Shown piece by piece: positions 45,418 through 53,693 of a DNA stretch of 64,000 bases. Position numbers and translations under genes: made by a program. The notes below the pieces were generated by a model. It had not been told where the DNA came from and searched no databases. It saw only the letters and a program-made list of their open reading frames with translations. Each line of letters starts with the position of its first letter. The stretch's first letter is position 1. Source of the stretch: Saprospiraceae bacterium (lineage in GTDB: Bacteria; Bacteroidota; Bacteroidia; Chitinophagales; Saprospiraceae); NCBI GenBank assembly GCA_029262995.1, contig JAJCYH010000015.1:48859-112858 (forward strand), read 5' to 3'.

Positions 45418-46167
45418 ATGGAAAAAATTCTAGGCATTGATGTAGGTGCAACTGGAACCAAAGGAGGGATCGTTGATCTGAAGAAAGGTGATTTGATTAG
45501 TGAAAAAATTAAATTGAGAACGCCCGACTCGAAAAAACCAGGAGACATGATTGAGGTTATTAATCAGCTTGTGCAGGCATTTGAATGGGAAGGCAAACCG
45601 GTAGGAATGGGGTTTCCTACAATAATTAAGGATAACAAATGCTGGTCCGCAAGTAATATCGATGAAAGCTGGATTGGTTTTGAGATAAAAAGGGAAATTG
45701 AGTTAGCTGCAAATTGCCCAGTATATGTCATTAATGATGCAGATGCCGCTGGGTTAGCTGAAATGAAATATGGAAAAGGCTATAAGCAAAAAGGTACCGT
45801 AATATTGTTGACTCTTGGTACGGGCATAGGTTCAGCATTATTTATAAATGGAAAATTGGTTCCTAATACAGAGTTTGGGCAACTAAAGTTCAGAGATGGT
45901 GTAACTGAGAATTTTGCTTCCAACAGTGCACGGCTAGCGAAAAATATGAGTTGGGAGAAATTTGGAAACGAACTTAATGAAGTGCTTAAATATATCGACT
46001 TTATCTTTTCTCCTCAAATGATTATTCTGGGAGGTGGGATCAGTAAAAACATGGATATGTACCAGCAGTATTTTGATAAAGAATTAAATGTATATCCCGC
46101 GGAGAAATTTAACAATGCTGGCATTATTGGAGCAGCATTAGCCTATAAGAAGTATACCAAAAAATAA
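45418..46167 (+). CDS. ppgK: ROK family kinase, polyphosphate-glucokinase-like
   Basis: A 249-residue sugar kinase of the ROK family. The phosphate-binding GIDVGATGTKGGIVD lies near 5-19, the catalytic INDADAAGLAEM near 112-123 and the second phosphate loop LTLGTGIGSALF near 137-148. The DADAAGLAE form and the length fit polyphosphate glucokinases (PpgK), which phosphorylate glucose using polyphosphate or ATP. It begins one base after the stop of the second cyclophilin gene, so it is translationally coupled. An ordinary ATP glucokinase is the alternative. Confidence 0.75.
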   Translation: MEKILGIDVGATGTKGGIVDLKKGDLISEKIKLRTPDSKKPGDMIEVINQLVQAFEWEGKPVGMGFPTIIKDNKCWSASNIDESWIGFEIKREIELAANCPVYVINDADAAGLAEMKYGKGYKQKGTVILLTLGTGIGSALFINGKLVPNTEFGQLKFRDGVTENFASNSARLAKNMSWEKFGNELNEVLKYIDFIFSPQMIILGGGISKNMDMYQQYFDKELNVYPAEKFNNAGIIGAALAYKKYTKK

Positions 46168-46195
46168 AAGGCAGTCCGCTGAGCAAACTGCCTTT
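46167..46195. terminator. Terminator between convergent ppgK and TPR genes
   Basis: AAAGGCAG, 13-base loop, CTGCCTTT. The A/T-rich ends suit both strands. Confidence 0.7.
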
Positions 46196-46231
46196 CTCAA
46201 GATTGAGTAATGCAATTGATTTTATGGTCCT

Positions 46232-47662
46232 TTAATCTCTTTGATTATTCATTTTTAATTCTTCTCTATAATAAGAGATCATCGATTGAAGTTCCTTGTT
46301 GAGCATTAATTCAGGCTCAATGTCAAAAATTATTTGATGTTGAGCAAACTCTTCTTTTAAGCCTTCTTCAAAAGTTTTATAAGCGGCTGTTTTCTTGCCA
46401 CTTAAAAATTGAGCGACTCCTTTACAGAATAATAGGTCTGCACCAAAAGTGTAATCGTCCGAATCTTTAAATACTTGAAGCGCCTTGCTTTTTTTACCCA
46501 GCTTAATTAGAAAAGAAATATAATCTCTCCAATACACACTTTGCTCAGGTCCCATTTGAACAGCTTCTCCAAAGTAAAACTCTGCCTTATCATAAGCACC
46601 TTCTGCTGCATGTGCTTTCGCTAGAGAGAAATAGTAGTCTTCACAACCATCCTCTAATGTTATAGCCTTATGGTATGCATTGATGGCTTTATTCCAGTTT
46701 TCAGCTTCCGCATAGCAGAGCCCTAACTTGTAATATACCTCATCATTATAGGGGTCAAGTTTTAGTAATTTATTCAAAAGGATTCTTGCCTTATTAAGAT
46801 GACCTAACTGAAATTCACAGTCAGCCATATTGAGCAATACTTCCTCATTAATGCCAAATACCTCAAAATAGCTTTGATAAATTTTTAAAGCACGCAAATA
46901 TTTCTTCTCCTGAATACAAATATCTGCGCAATCCAGATAGCCGCTTTCAAAATTCTCCTCTGTTATGAATGAATACTCAAGCGCATCGATTGCTTTAAGG
47001 TATTCACCTTGACATGAAAGGGCATGACCTAAATTGTACCAAGCCAAATAATTAAATGGTTGTTCTGCAAGTATCATGTTGTGAAACTCAATACTGGCTT
47101 CGAAGTTTTTCGATAGCTGCACTGCAAATCCTAAGCGTTCAAAGGCTTCCTCATTTTTCATGTCACAGATAATGGACTTGGAAAGATTTTCATACATGCC
47201 TTCGTAATCTTGCATCACTTCGTTGATGTAAGATTCACTTAGGTACACATCTGACAAATCTGTCGAAGACACATATCGTTTCATGTCCTCCAGAATTCTC
47301 TTGGCATCAGAAACCTCACCTTTGAAGGCAAGAATTCTGATCTTCAACAAGAGAATATCGTGTTCGTAAGGGGAAATTACTTCTGCCTTTGCCAATAGTT
47401 CCAAAGCCTCATCCTGTAGATTGGTTTGAAACAATAATCTGGCTTTGATTATATAAAAATCGGGTCTGTAGCTAAATTGGGATAGTGCTAAGTCAGTAAC
47501 CTCTATTGCCTTATCATACTGAAGTTCTTCTTCATAGAATCTGATTATTTCCAAGAAGGTTTTATCGTCAAAGACGATAGGTTGGCCTTTCTCAAAGTTG
47601 GTTTCAAAATCAGATACAAGGTTTAAGAACGTTACATCACGTTTAGTTCTATTATCCATCAA
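46232..47662 (-). CDS. Tetratricopeptide repeat protein
   Basis: A 476-residue protein composed almost wholly of TPR repeats, for example YLAWYNLGHALSCQGEYLKA near 208-227 and VYYKLGLCYAEAENWNKAIN near 310-329. It has no signal peptide or membrane segment, so it is probably a cytoplasmic scaffold. It has no clear partner nearby. Confidence 0.85.
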   Translation of the reverse strand: MMDNRTKRDVTFLNLVSDFETNFEKGQPIVFDDKTFLEIIRFYEEELQYDKAIEVTDLALSQFSYRPDFYIIKARLLFQTNLQDEALELLAKAEVISPYEHDILLLKIRILAFKGEVSDAKRILEDMKRYVSSTDLSDVYLSESYINEVMQDYEGMYENLSKSIICDMKNEEAFERLGFAVQLSKNFEASIEFHNMILAEQPFNYLAWYNLGHALSCQGEYLKAIDALEYSFITEENFESGYLDCADICIQEKKYLRALKIYQSYFEVFGINEEVLLNMADCEFQLGHLNKARILLNKLLKLDPYNDEVYYKLGLCYAEAENWNKAINAYHKAITLEDGCEDYYFSLAKAHAAEGAYDKAEFYFGEAVQMGPEQSVYWRDYISFLIKLGKKSKALQVFKDSDDYTFGADLLFCKGVAQFLSGKKTAAYKTFEEGLKEEFAQHQIIFDIEPELMLNKELQSMISYYREELKMNNQRD

Positions 47663-47980
47663 GATCTAATGTTACAAAGATTATAATTCGTGGTAAATAT
47701 AACCAAATTCAATTTCCAACAGTCTTAAAGAGAGATTTTTTTTTCCACATTATATATAATTATACACTATATATAAAGTACATATAATCAATGATGTAAA
47801 TACATATAATTAATATTTGTAAAGCTTATAATATTCATAATCATAAGGCAATATATAAGCAGCAAACTGCTATTGGGATTTTATTATTTGAATAATTACA
47901 GTTATTATTTAGAAAACAAATAAAAAGAAGTCATCATGTGATGACTTCTTTTCTAACGTGCGTATGAATTTTCAATGAAT
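47663..47980. other. 318-bp AT-rich gap
   Basis: Very AT-rich, with a run of ATATA motifs near 47750-47860 that could hold the TPR gene's promoter. It contains the terminator at 47923-47952. No coding frame or RNA gene is seen. Confidence 0.5.
47923..47952 (-). terminator. Terminator of the second ECF sigma operon
   Basis: AAAAGAAGTCATCA, 2-base loop, TGATGACTTCTTTT: a perfect 14-bp stem with T-run on the minus strand, 29 bp after the last gene's stop. Confidence 0.85.
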
Positions 47981-48427
47981 TTATTTACCATCTGCATGAT
48001 GTTGACCTCTTCTTCTTTTTAGACCTTTTAACATTTCTTCTTTAAATTTTCTTTCAAGGCGATAAAACATTAAAGTCTTTCTGGACCCGATTGCGGCTTT
48101 CATTTTTGAAGTGTATTTCTTTTTGAGTTCAAGCATTTGTTCTTCTTTTTGAAGCATTGCATCAAGAACTGCATCGGTATCAATGTTATCCCTGAAGTCA
48201 TCCTTATTTTCTTTGTCAAATGCTTTCAATGCTTTCATTTCTTCTTGATATTGATTATACACTGGCCAGAATACTTGTGCTTCTTCTGGACTAAGGCTTA
48301 ACTCATTAGAAATAAATGCAATCCTTTTAGATTCTATTCTTTCCATCAATTCCTGATGGTCACGTTGAGAATAAATATATGCAGAGCTTGTGCATAGGAC
48401 GAAAATCAATAAACCAATCTTTTTCAT
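47981..48427 (-). CDS. Exported Spy/CpxP-like or sigma-linked sensor protein
   Basis: A 148-residue protein with a signal peptide (to about residue 20, ending YIYSQ) and then helical, charged sequence: ELSLSPEEAQVFWPVYNQY near 41-59, and a basic end (RKTLMFYRLERKFKEEMLKGLKRRRG). The SPEEA-x-x-F-WPVYNQY form is typical of Bacteroidota exported proteins encoded with ECF sigma factors, which resemble periplasmic LTxxQ/CpxP folds. It may sense envelope stress and act on the anti-sigma protein. It is the third gene of the operon. Confidence 0.65.
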   Translation of the reverse strand: MKKIGLLIFVLCTSSAYIYSQRDHQELMERIESKRIAFISNELSLSPEEAQVFWPVYNQYQEEMKALKAFDKENKDDFRDNIDTDAVLDAMLQKEEQMLELKKKYTSKMKAAIGSRKTLMFYRLERKFKEEMLKGLKRRRGQHHADGK

Positions 48428-48443
48428 TTCTTAAATTTTTATT

Positions 48444-48947
48444 CTAAATGTTATTTTCAATTATATTTTCAATTGCTAAATCATCAATATTATCCGATAG
48501 ATAGCTTTCTAGTTCATCTGCATTAAAATCTTCAAATAAACCAGTAGTATTGAGTTGTTCTATTGTACTTAAGTCAGTCAGGTCATTTAACTCAATTTCA
48601 TCTAGGTTCTCTAAATAAAAATCAAGAATTTCACTTTCAGCAAAAGCAATATTTTTTTCTGAACCATAAAATAATTCGCTTGATGAAAAATAGAACAATA
48701 GTATAATACAAGCTGCAGCTGCGGCACGGATTATTCCCATTCTGATCACTCTAGTTTTATTTGTCTTTTTCAAAATACTGTTTCTCAGACTCTGGAAATA
48801 AGATTCTGGAGTCAAATAGATCTCCTTCTTTGACACTTTGTTCAAGGTCGGCGCATTAATCTGAATTTCATCTTCCAAATGTTCAATATTATCCAAGATA
48901 TTTGAACTAAGGTTTTCAAAATATTTATCAGGTACTGTATTAGACAT
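48444..48947 (-). CDS. Probable anti-sigma factor, single-pass membrane protein
   Basis: About 167 residues from ATG 48947, which overlaps the sigma gene stop by 8 bp (ATGTCTAA). It has a soluble N-terminal part of about 75 residues, one membrane segment near 78-96 (GIIRAAAAACIILLFYFSS) and an acidic C-terminal part. This layout and the overlap with a sigma gene fit an anti-sigma factor. No zinc motif is seen. The function is inferred from topology and position. Confidence 0.65.
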   Translation of the reverse strand: MSNTVPDKYFENLSSNILDNIEHLEDEIQINAPTLNKVSKKEIYLTPESYFQSLRNSILKKTNKTRVIRMGIIRAAAAACIILLFYFSSSELFYGSEKNIAFAESEILDFYLENLDEIELNDLTDLSTIEQLNTTGLFEDFNADELESYLSDNIDDLAIENIIENNI

Positions 48948-49500
48948 AATCAATGTTTTGTTTAAGATACAATTCAACTTTTTTCATGGCATGATGAAAA
49001 GATGCTTTTAGTGCTCCTTTTGAAACTTCTAGTATTGCAGATATATCTTCGTAAGGCATCTCATCATAATATCTCATATTGAATACCAGCTTTTGTTTTT
49101 CAGGCAGAAGTTCAATTGCCATAAGTAATTTTAGTTGTGCTTCATCTGCATCGAAATAGGGATCGGACTTCAATTTCTGCTCCAGGTCTAAATTTTTGTT
49201 ATCAAAATTTTGATGTAGTGTTTTATTCCTTTTATTTAAAAATGTAATGGCCTCATTAGAGGCAATCCTATAAAGCCAAGTATATAATTTACTTTGAGAC
49301 TTGAATGATTTAATATGCTTGAAGACCTTAATAAAAGTATTTTGAACGACGTCATCTGCATCTTCATGGAAATGGACAATCCTTCTGATATGCCAATACA
49401 GTCTTTCCTGGTATTGGACAACGAGCATTTCAAATCCTTTGTCAAAGCTCTTATCAATAGAAATTAGCTCTAGTATTTTATGATCTTCTGAATCATTCAA
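48940..49500 (-). CDS. RNA polymerase ECF-type sigma-70 factor
   Basis: A 186-residue ECF sigma factor. Region 2 spans about 20-95 with DADDVVQNTFIKVFKHI and YTWLYRIASNEAITFLNK. Region 4 spans about 128-178 with LPEKQKLVFNMRYYDEMPYEDI and the helix-turn-helix SKGALKASFHHA. It is the first gene of a three-gene unit with a membrane anti-sigma-like protein and an exported sensor-like protein, a full envelope-stress type circuit. Confidence 0.92.
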   Translation of the reverse strand: MNDSEDHKILELISIDKSFDKGFEMLVVQYQERLYWHIRRIVHFHEDADDVVQNTFIKVFKHIKSFKSQSKLYTWLYRIASNEAITFLNKRNKTLHQNFDNKNLDLEQKLKSDPYFDADEAQLKLLMAIELLPEKQKLVFNMRYYDEMPYEDISAILEVSKGALKASFHHAMKKVELYLKQNIDYV

Positions 49501-49577
49501 AGTTCTCTCGATTTGGTATATAAGACTCTGTTTATATTTATAAGTTTAATTTAAGCTAAAAAAAACTTCATCATATT

Positions 49578-50126
49578 ATGATTGGCACAGCGATTTCAAA
49601 GTTTATACTAAAGGTTTGGGGATGGAAGATCATTGGTAATTATCCCTATGAAATACCAAAGAAGATTTTTGTTGTTGCTCCACATACTTCTAATTGGGAC
49701 TTTCCAGTGGGTCTTTTATTAAGATCTGCTGTAAATGATCATATTAAATTTGTTGGTAAAAAGTCTTTATTTAAGCCACCACTAGGTTGGATTATGTATT
49801 ATTTAGGAGGTATACCAGTAGATCGTACAGAAAGAAATAGCTTCGTTCAATCGGTAGTGGAGCTTTTTAATACAAGAGAACGTCTGGCGATATCTCTTGC
49901 TCCAGAAGGTACCAGGAAAAAAGTAGGAAAATTTAAAACAGGTTACTACTTTATATCTGTACAGTCAGGTGTACCGATAATTCCTACCGTTTTCAATTGG
50001 AAGGATAAAGAAATAGTTTTTATGGATCCTATTCATTTAAGAGGTGATGGAGAATCGGAAATGGAAGAAATAGAAAACTTATTTAAAATATATGTCGGAC
50101 GCAATCCGGAAAACAGCTTTAAATAG
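49578..50126 (+). CDS. 1-acylglycerol-3-phosphate acyltransferase-like protein
   Basis: A 182-residue acyltransferase of the PlsC-like fold. The catalytic HTSNWD (H-x4-D) lies near 37-42, the second motif GGIPVDRTERNS near 76-87 and the third motif APEGTR near 108-113. It transfers an acyl chain to a lysophospholipid or related lipid at the membrane. It is shorter than PlsC, as in the small acyltransferases of Bacteroidota. Its end overlaps the convergent flippase-like gene by 8 bp. Confidence 0.82.
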   Translation: MIGTAISKFILKVWGWKIIGNYPYEIPKKIFVVAPHTSNWDFPVGLLLRSAVNDHIKFVGKKSLFKPPLGWIMYYLGGIPVDRTERNSFVQSVVELFNTRERLAISLAPEGTRKKVGKFKTGYYFISVQSGVPIIPTVFNWKDKEIVFMDPIHLRGDGESEMEEIENLFKIYVGRNPENSFK

Positions 50127-51174
50127 CTTTGGCTTTTCTCTTTAAATTATATTGAGGCAGAAAAATCAGGAAGAACAAACCAAATAGAATATTACAAAAT
50201 ATCTGAATTGCAAAAAACATAATGTTTGAAAAAGAAAAGGCATCAAACTTATCTATCCCATAGATAATCAATGCCTGACTCACCAACCATTGGTAGCTGC
50301 CAATACCACCTGGAGAAGGTAGGACTATACCTAATGATCCAAAGATAAAAATGACCAAGCCGGCCACAGGAGACAATCCTTGTGTTGGCTCAAAGGCAAA
50401 GAAACACAAGTAGGTCATCAGGTAATAGAGTAACCATATACCAACGGAATTAAAAATCAAAAATGGTATATTTTTAACCTTGCCTATTGAAAGCAAACCA
50501 TCCTTGAAACCTTTTAGGATTAGTCTTAATTTATTGATAAATGCATTTTCAATATTATCTGATTTGATCAACATATTGACAATGTAAAGCCCAATAATGC
50601 CTATGATAACTACAACAAATAAAATTATAAATATGCTTTGCTCAGGCATCTGAAAATGTTCAGCAAAGTAATTTTTGAAGGTGTTAAAAGACAATAGGAA
50701 TCCAAGACCAATAACAATAAGCAAAGAAAGAAGATCAAGAATCCTATCAACCACTACTGTTCCAAATGTTTTTGAAACAGGGATGTTTTCATATTTTGAA
50801 AGAGTGCCTGCCCTAACAACTTCACCTATTCTTGGAAATGCAAGATTGGCGAGGTATGCAATCATTATTGTTCCCAATGAATTGATGATCGACGGCTTAT
50901 AATTCAATGGAGCTAAAAGTTGATTCCATCTAAAAGCTCTTAATAAGTTGCTTAACATGAACAGAATACAGATTACAATGATCCATGTGATCTTTACGGA
51001 TTTAAAGTCAGTAATAATCCGATCAAACAAAGAACATTCTGCAGCAGGAATATTTTTGAAAGCACATTCCTTTTGGTAGGCTACATCTAAGTTGTTGTAC
51101 AATAGATACAATAGACTGAACCCAATCAGAAAGAAAACGATAAGTTGAATAACTGACTTTAGCTTTGGATTCAA
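50119..51174 (-). CDS. Lysylphosphatidylglycerol synthase TM-type (flippase-like) membrane protein
   Basis: A 351-residue protein with about eight membrane segments and the family stretches ANLAFPRIGEVVRAGTLSKYE near 110-130, GTVVVDRILDLLSL near 140 and LPSPGGIGSYQWLVSQAL near 285-302. This is the AglD/MprF-N-like transmembrane domain (formerly UPF0104). It probably moves or presents a lipid at the inner membrane. It starts 2 bp after panD and closes the operon. Confidence 0.8.
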   Translation of the reverse strand: MNPKLKSVIQLIVFFLIGFSLLYLLYNNLDVAYQKECAFKNIPAAECSLFDRIITDFKSVKITWIIVICILFMLSNLLRAFRWNQLLAPLNYKPSIINSLGTIMIAYLANLAFPRIGEVVRAGTLSKYENIPVSKTFGTVVVDRILDLLSLLIVIGLGFLLSFNTFKNYFAEHFQMPEQSIFIILFVVVIIGIIGLYIVNMLIKSDNIENAFINKLRLILKGFKDGLLSIGKVKNIPFLIFNSVGIWLLYYLMTYLCFFAFEPTQGLSPVAGLVIFIFGSLGIVLPSPGGIGSYQWLVSQALIIYGIDKFDAFSFSNIMFFAIQIFCNILFGLFFLIFLPQYNLKRKAKAI

Positions 51175-51176
51175 AA

Positions 51177-51524
51177 TTAGGAGATTAGATTGTTTTCGTC
51201 TGGGAAGACTGTAATGGCTTTATATTTCTTAGCGTCATCAATTTGCATAAATGCATAGGATATAATAATCACAATGTCTCCTACTTCACACTTTCTGGCT
51301 GCTGTACCATTTAAGCAAATGACACCTGACTTTCTTTCACCAGGAATGATATAGGTTTCGAGACGTTTCCCATCGCTATTGTTACCGATCTGCACCTTTT
51401 CTCCTTCTAAGAGATTGGCTTGTTCCATCAACTCTTCATCTATGGTGATAGATCTTACATAGTTCAAATTAGCTTGAGTAATTGTAGCTCTATGAATTTT
51501 TGATTTGTGTACCTGAATTAACAT
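51177..51524 (-). CDS. panD: Aspartate 1-decarboxylase, with Arg at the cleavage-site position 24
   Basis: A 115-residue proenzyme that self-cleaves to make a pyruvoyl cofactor and turns aspartate into beta-alanine for pantothenate. The catalytic residues of E. coli PanD are all kept at the same numbers: Lys9, Tyr22, Ser25, Arg54, Thr57, Tyr58. The residue before Ser25, normally Gly24, is Arg here (NYVRSITID; codon AGA where GGA would be Gly). Since cleavage occurs between 24 and 25, this is odd; a sequencing error or altered processing is possible. It lies 63 bp after panC in the same operon. Confidence 0.9.
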   Translation of the reverse strand: MLIQVHKSKIHRATITQANLNYVRSITIDEELMEQANLLEGEKVQIGNNSDGKRLETYIIPGERKSGVICLNGTAARKCEVGDIVIIISYAFMQIDDAKKYKAITVFPDENNLIS

Positions 51525-51587
51525 GGGCTCAAAAATAATTAAAGATAACTTTAGAAAGGATTTAGCAAGCTTTAGTTGTAAAAATAA

Positions 51588-52445
51588 TTAGAACTTATCT
51601 TCTCCTTTCAATATCATATTATCTATCAATCTTACATTTCCAACCCAAACGGCCGTGCAAGCAACAATGACTTTGTGTTTCTTAATATTACTTACAGTCT
51701 TAAAACTATAAGCATCAACAATATCAAAGTATTCTGGTTTGAATTCTTTAAGTGAAAGCATTTCTATGGCTTTTTGCTCGATTTCCTTTACACTCAATTG
51801 TTTTAAATGTTCTTTGGCAAAGTTAAGCGCCTGATAAATTATATTTGATTTTTTTCTGTGCTTTGGAGCAAGTCTTAGATTTCTTGAACTCATGGCTAAT
51901 CCATCTCTTTCTCTTTTAGTTGGGCAAACGTGTAATTTAACCGGTAATGATTTTTGATTGATCAAATAAGCAATAATTGAAAATTGTTGAAAATCTTTTT
52001 GACCCATATAGATGGAGTCAGGTTTGATTATTTTTAGAAAACGATGAATTACCTGGACAACACCTTCGAAGTGACCTGGACGATTAGGTCCTTCCATGCT
52101 TTGGATCAAATGGTCAATATTTAGTTTGACTTTAGTATTCTTTCCGTTTGGATAGATTTGATTAACGGATGGAGCAAAAAGGTAATCGCAATAATCTTTA
52201 ATCAAAGTTTTATCTTTTGCCAAATCCCTGGGATATTTAACCAAGTCTTCTTTTTGATTAAATTGTTTGGGATTTACAAAGATGCTTACGATGACAATAT
52301 CATTGTTTGCTCTACACGCTTTAATTAAGCTCAAATGACCCTCATGTAAAGCCCCCATCGTTGGGATAAATCCAATATTTAGCTTCTTTTTCCGTTCAAT
52401 TCCTAAATATTTCTCAAGAGTGGTTGTCCTTTTTATCGTTTTCAT
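51588..52445 (-). CDS. panC: Pantothenate synthetase
   Basis: A 285-residue enzyme joining pantoate and beta-alanine with ATP. The PTMGALHEGHLSLI stretch near 28-41 carries the nucleotidyl-transferase HxGH-type motif. Further family stretches are FVNPKQFN near 56-63, MEGPNRPGHFEGVVQV near 116-131, MGQKDFQQ near 147-154 and GLAMSSRN near 186-193. Length is normal. It follows the GH113-like gene by 22 bp and precedes panD. Confidence 0.96.
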   Translation of the reverse strand: MKTIKRTTTLEKYLGIERKKKLNIGFIPTMGALHEGHLSLIKACRANNDIVIVSIFVNPKQFNQKEDLVKYPRDLAKDKTLIKDYCDYLFAPSVNQIYPNGKNTKVKLNIDHLIQSMEGPNRPGHFEGVVQVIHRFLKIIKPDSIYMGQKDFQQFSIIAYLINQKSLPVKLHVCPTKRERDGLAMSSRNLRLAPKHRKKSNIIYQALNFAKEHLKQLSVKEIEQKAIEMLSLKEFKPEYFDIVDAYSFKTVSNIKKHKVIVACTAVWVGNVRLIDNMILKGEDKF

Positions 52446-52467
52446 ATTTTGGGCAATGTTTATAGAA

Positions 52468-53487
52468 TTATGGGCTTAAGTTAAACCACTTTTTTATAAT
52501 AGCCATAGCTTTTTTGTCTTGAGGGCTATAGTCTTTCTGAATATTGATTTTTTCCACCAAATGTTGAGGGTACCATTTCCACAAGAATCCTCCATGCCAA
52601 TAAGGTTCATTCCAAAAGCAAGTATATAGTGCTTCCAAAGCATTGGCTTGAGCAAGTTCGCTGATAGCTATGTTTTTAATATTATCTTCAATTATCCAAT
52701 GCTGGAATGCTGTTCCAACCACTGAATGATAACCATATTCAGTAAACAATAAAGGTTTGCCTTTTTTAATCGAAAATCTCATTAGTTGTTTTTGAATTGC
52801 TGACCAAGATGTGATCAGGTCCTCAATTTTTGGATTTTCAGATGAATTTATTGGAAAGTATGATGATATAGAAATATAATCACATAGCGACCACCATTCA
52901 AATTTCAGATACTGATCCCAGTTTGCCGAATAAATAATTTTTCCTTGAAAATTATTCCTGCAATACTTCAAAAGTTCTTCCCAAAAAACTGGCCTCTTTA
53001 ATTGTGATGCACTGAGTTCAGTGCCTACACAAAACATATCAACATTTTCAGTTATAGCGATATCAAGGTAAAAATCTATAAAATTTAGATATTCTGATTC
53101 CCAATTCTTCCAATCTGAATTGTTGTTGAAATCAATTTCTCCGGGCCAGGAATTTCTAACATATAGTTGCGGTTTAATGAGAACGCTAATGCCTAATTTT
53201 TGTGCTTGTTGGATGGTATGTCTAATGCCATTTGCCGTTAATGCTTTCCAATTTTGGAAACGATCTAAATCAATACTAAAATTTGGGGCTTGACAATAGG
53301 CAAAGGGAACAAGTGAAATCCAATTGACACCAAGAGTTTTCAATTCTACAAAATCATGATAACAGGTCGTATCGGGCCCTAGAACGTATGTGATGCCTTT
53401 AAGGAGATGCTTTTCTTTTTGTGCGAAGACACTAAGAAAACAAAGAATAAAGAAGAATATGACAAAAAGCTTACGAATTGGGAATAT
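52468..53487 (-). CDS. Exported glycoside-hydrolase TIM-barrel protein, GH113-like; start codon not standard
   Basis: The frame encodes a signal peptide (IRKLFVIFFFILCFLSVFAQ) followed by KEKHLLKGITYVLGP and a TIM-barrel with FCVGTELSASQ and LLFTEYGYHS, the two Glu being likely acid/base and nucleophile as in GH113 beta-mannanases. About 339 residues. Yet between the in-frame TAA at 53493-53491 and the signal peptide there is no ATG, GTG or TTG, only ATC, ATA and ATT. ATA 53487-53485 is given as start because it would be ATG with one change. The first standard start, TTG 53343, would remove the whole signal peptide. Either a rare start codon is used or the start was lost. It is first in the panC-panD-flippase operon. 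Confidence 0.6.
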   Translation of the reverse strand: MFPIRKLFVIFFFILCFLSVFAQKEKHLLKGITYVLGPDTTCYHDFVELKTLGVNWISLVPFAYCQAPNFSIDLDRFQNWKALTANGIRHTIQQAQKLGISVLIKPQLYVRNSWPGEIDFNNNSDWKNWESEYLNFIDFYLDIAITENVDMFCVGTELSASQLKRPVFWEELLKYCRNNFQGKIIYSANWDQYLKFEWWSLCDYISISSYFPINSSENPKIEDLITSWSAIQKQLMRFSIKKGKPLLFTEYGYHSVVGTAFQHWIIEDNIKNIAISELAQANALEALYTCFWNEPYWHGGFLWKWYPQHLVEKINIQKDYSPQDKKAMAIIKKWFNLSP

Positions 53488-53693
53488 GATTTATCTAATG
53501 CGCCAAGGTAAATACAAATTTTATTAAAGCTTAATAAATATTTACAACAATTTGCAGTTTTCTTTAGATAAGGATATTCAATTGTGGAGGTCTGGAGAAA
53601 TATATTATCTTGAAGTTTACAACAGGTCTCTAATTCTCATTTACATTGGTTATTGTTGTGATTTGAAAATCAAAAATTCATTATCATCTTATT

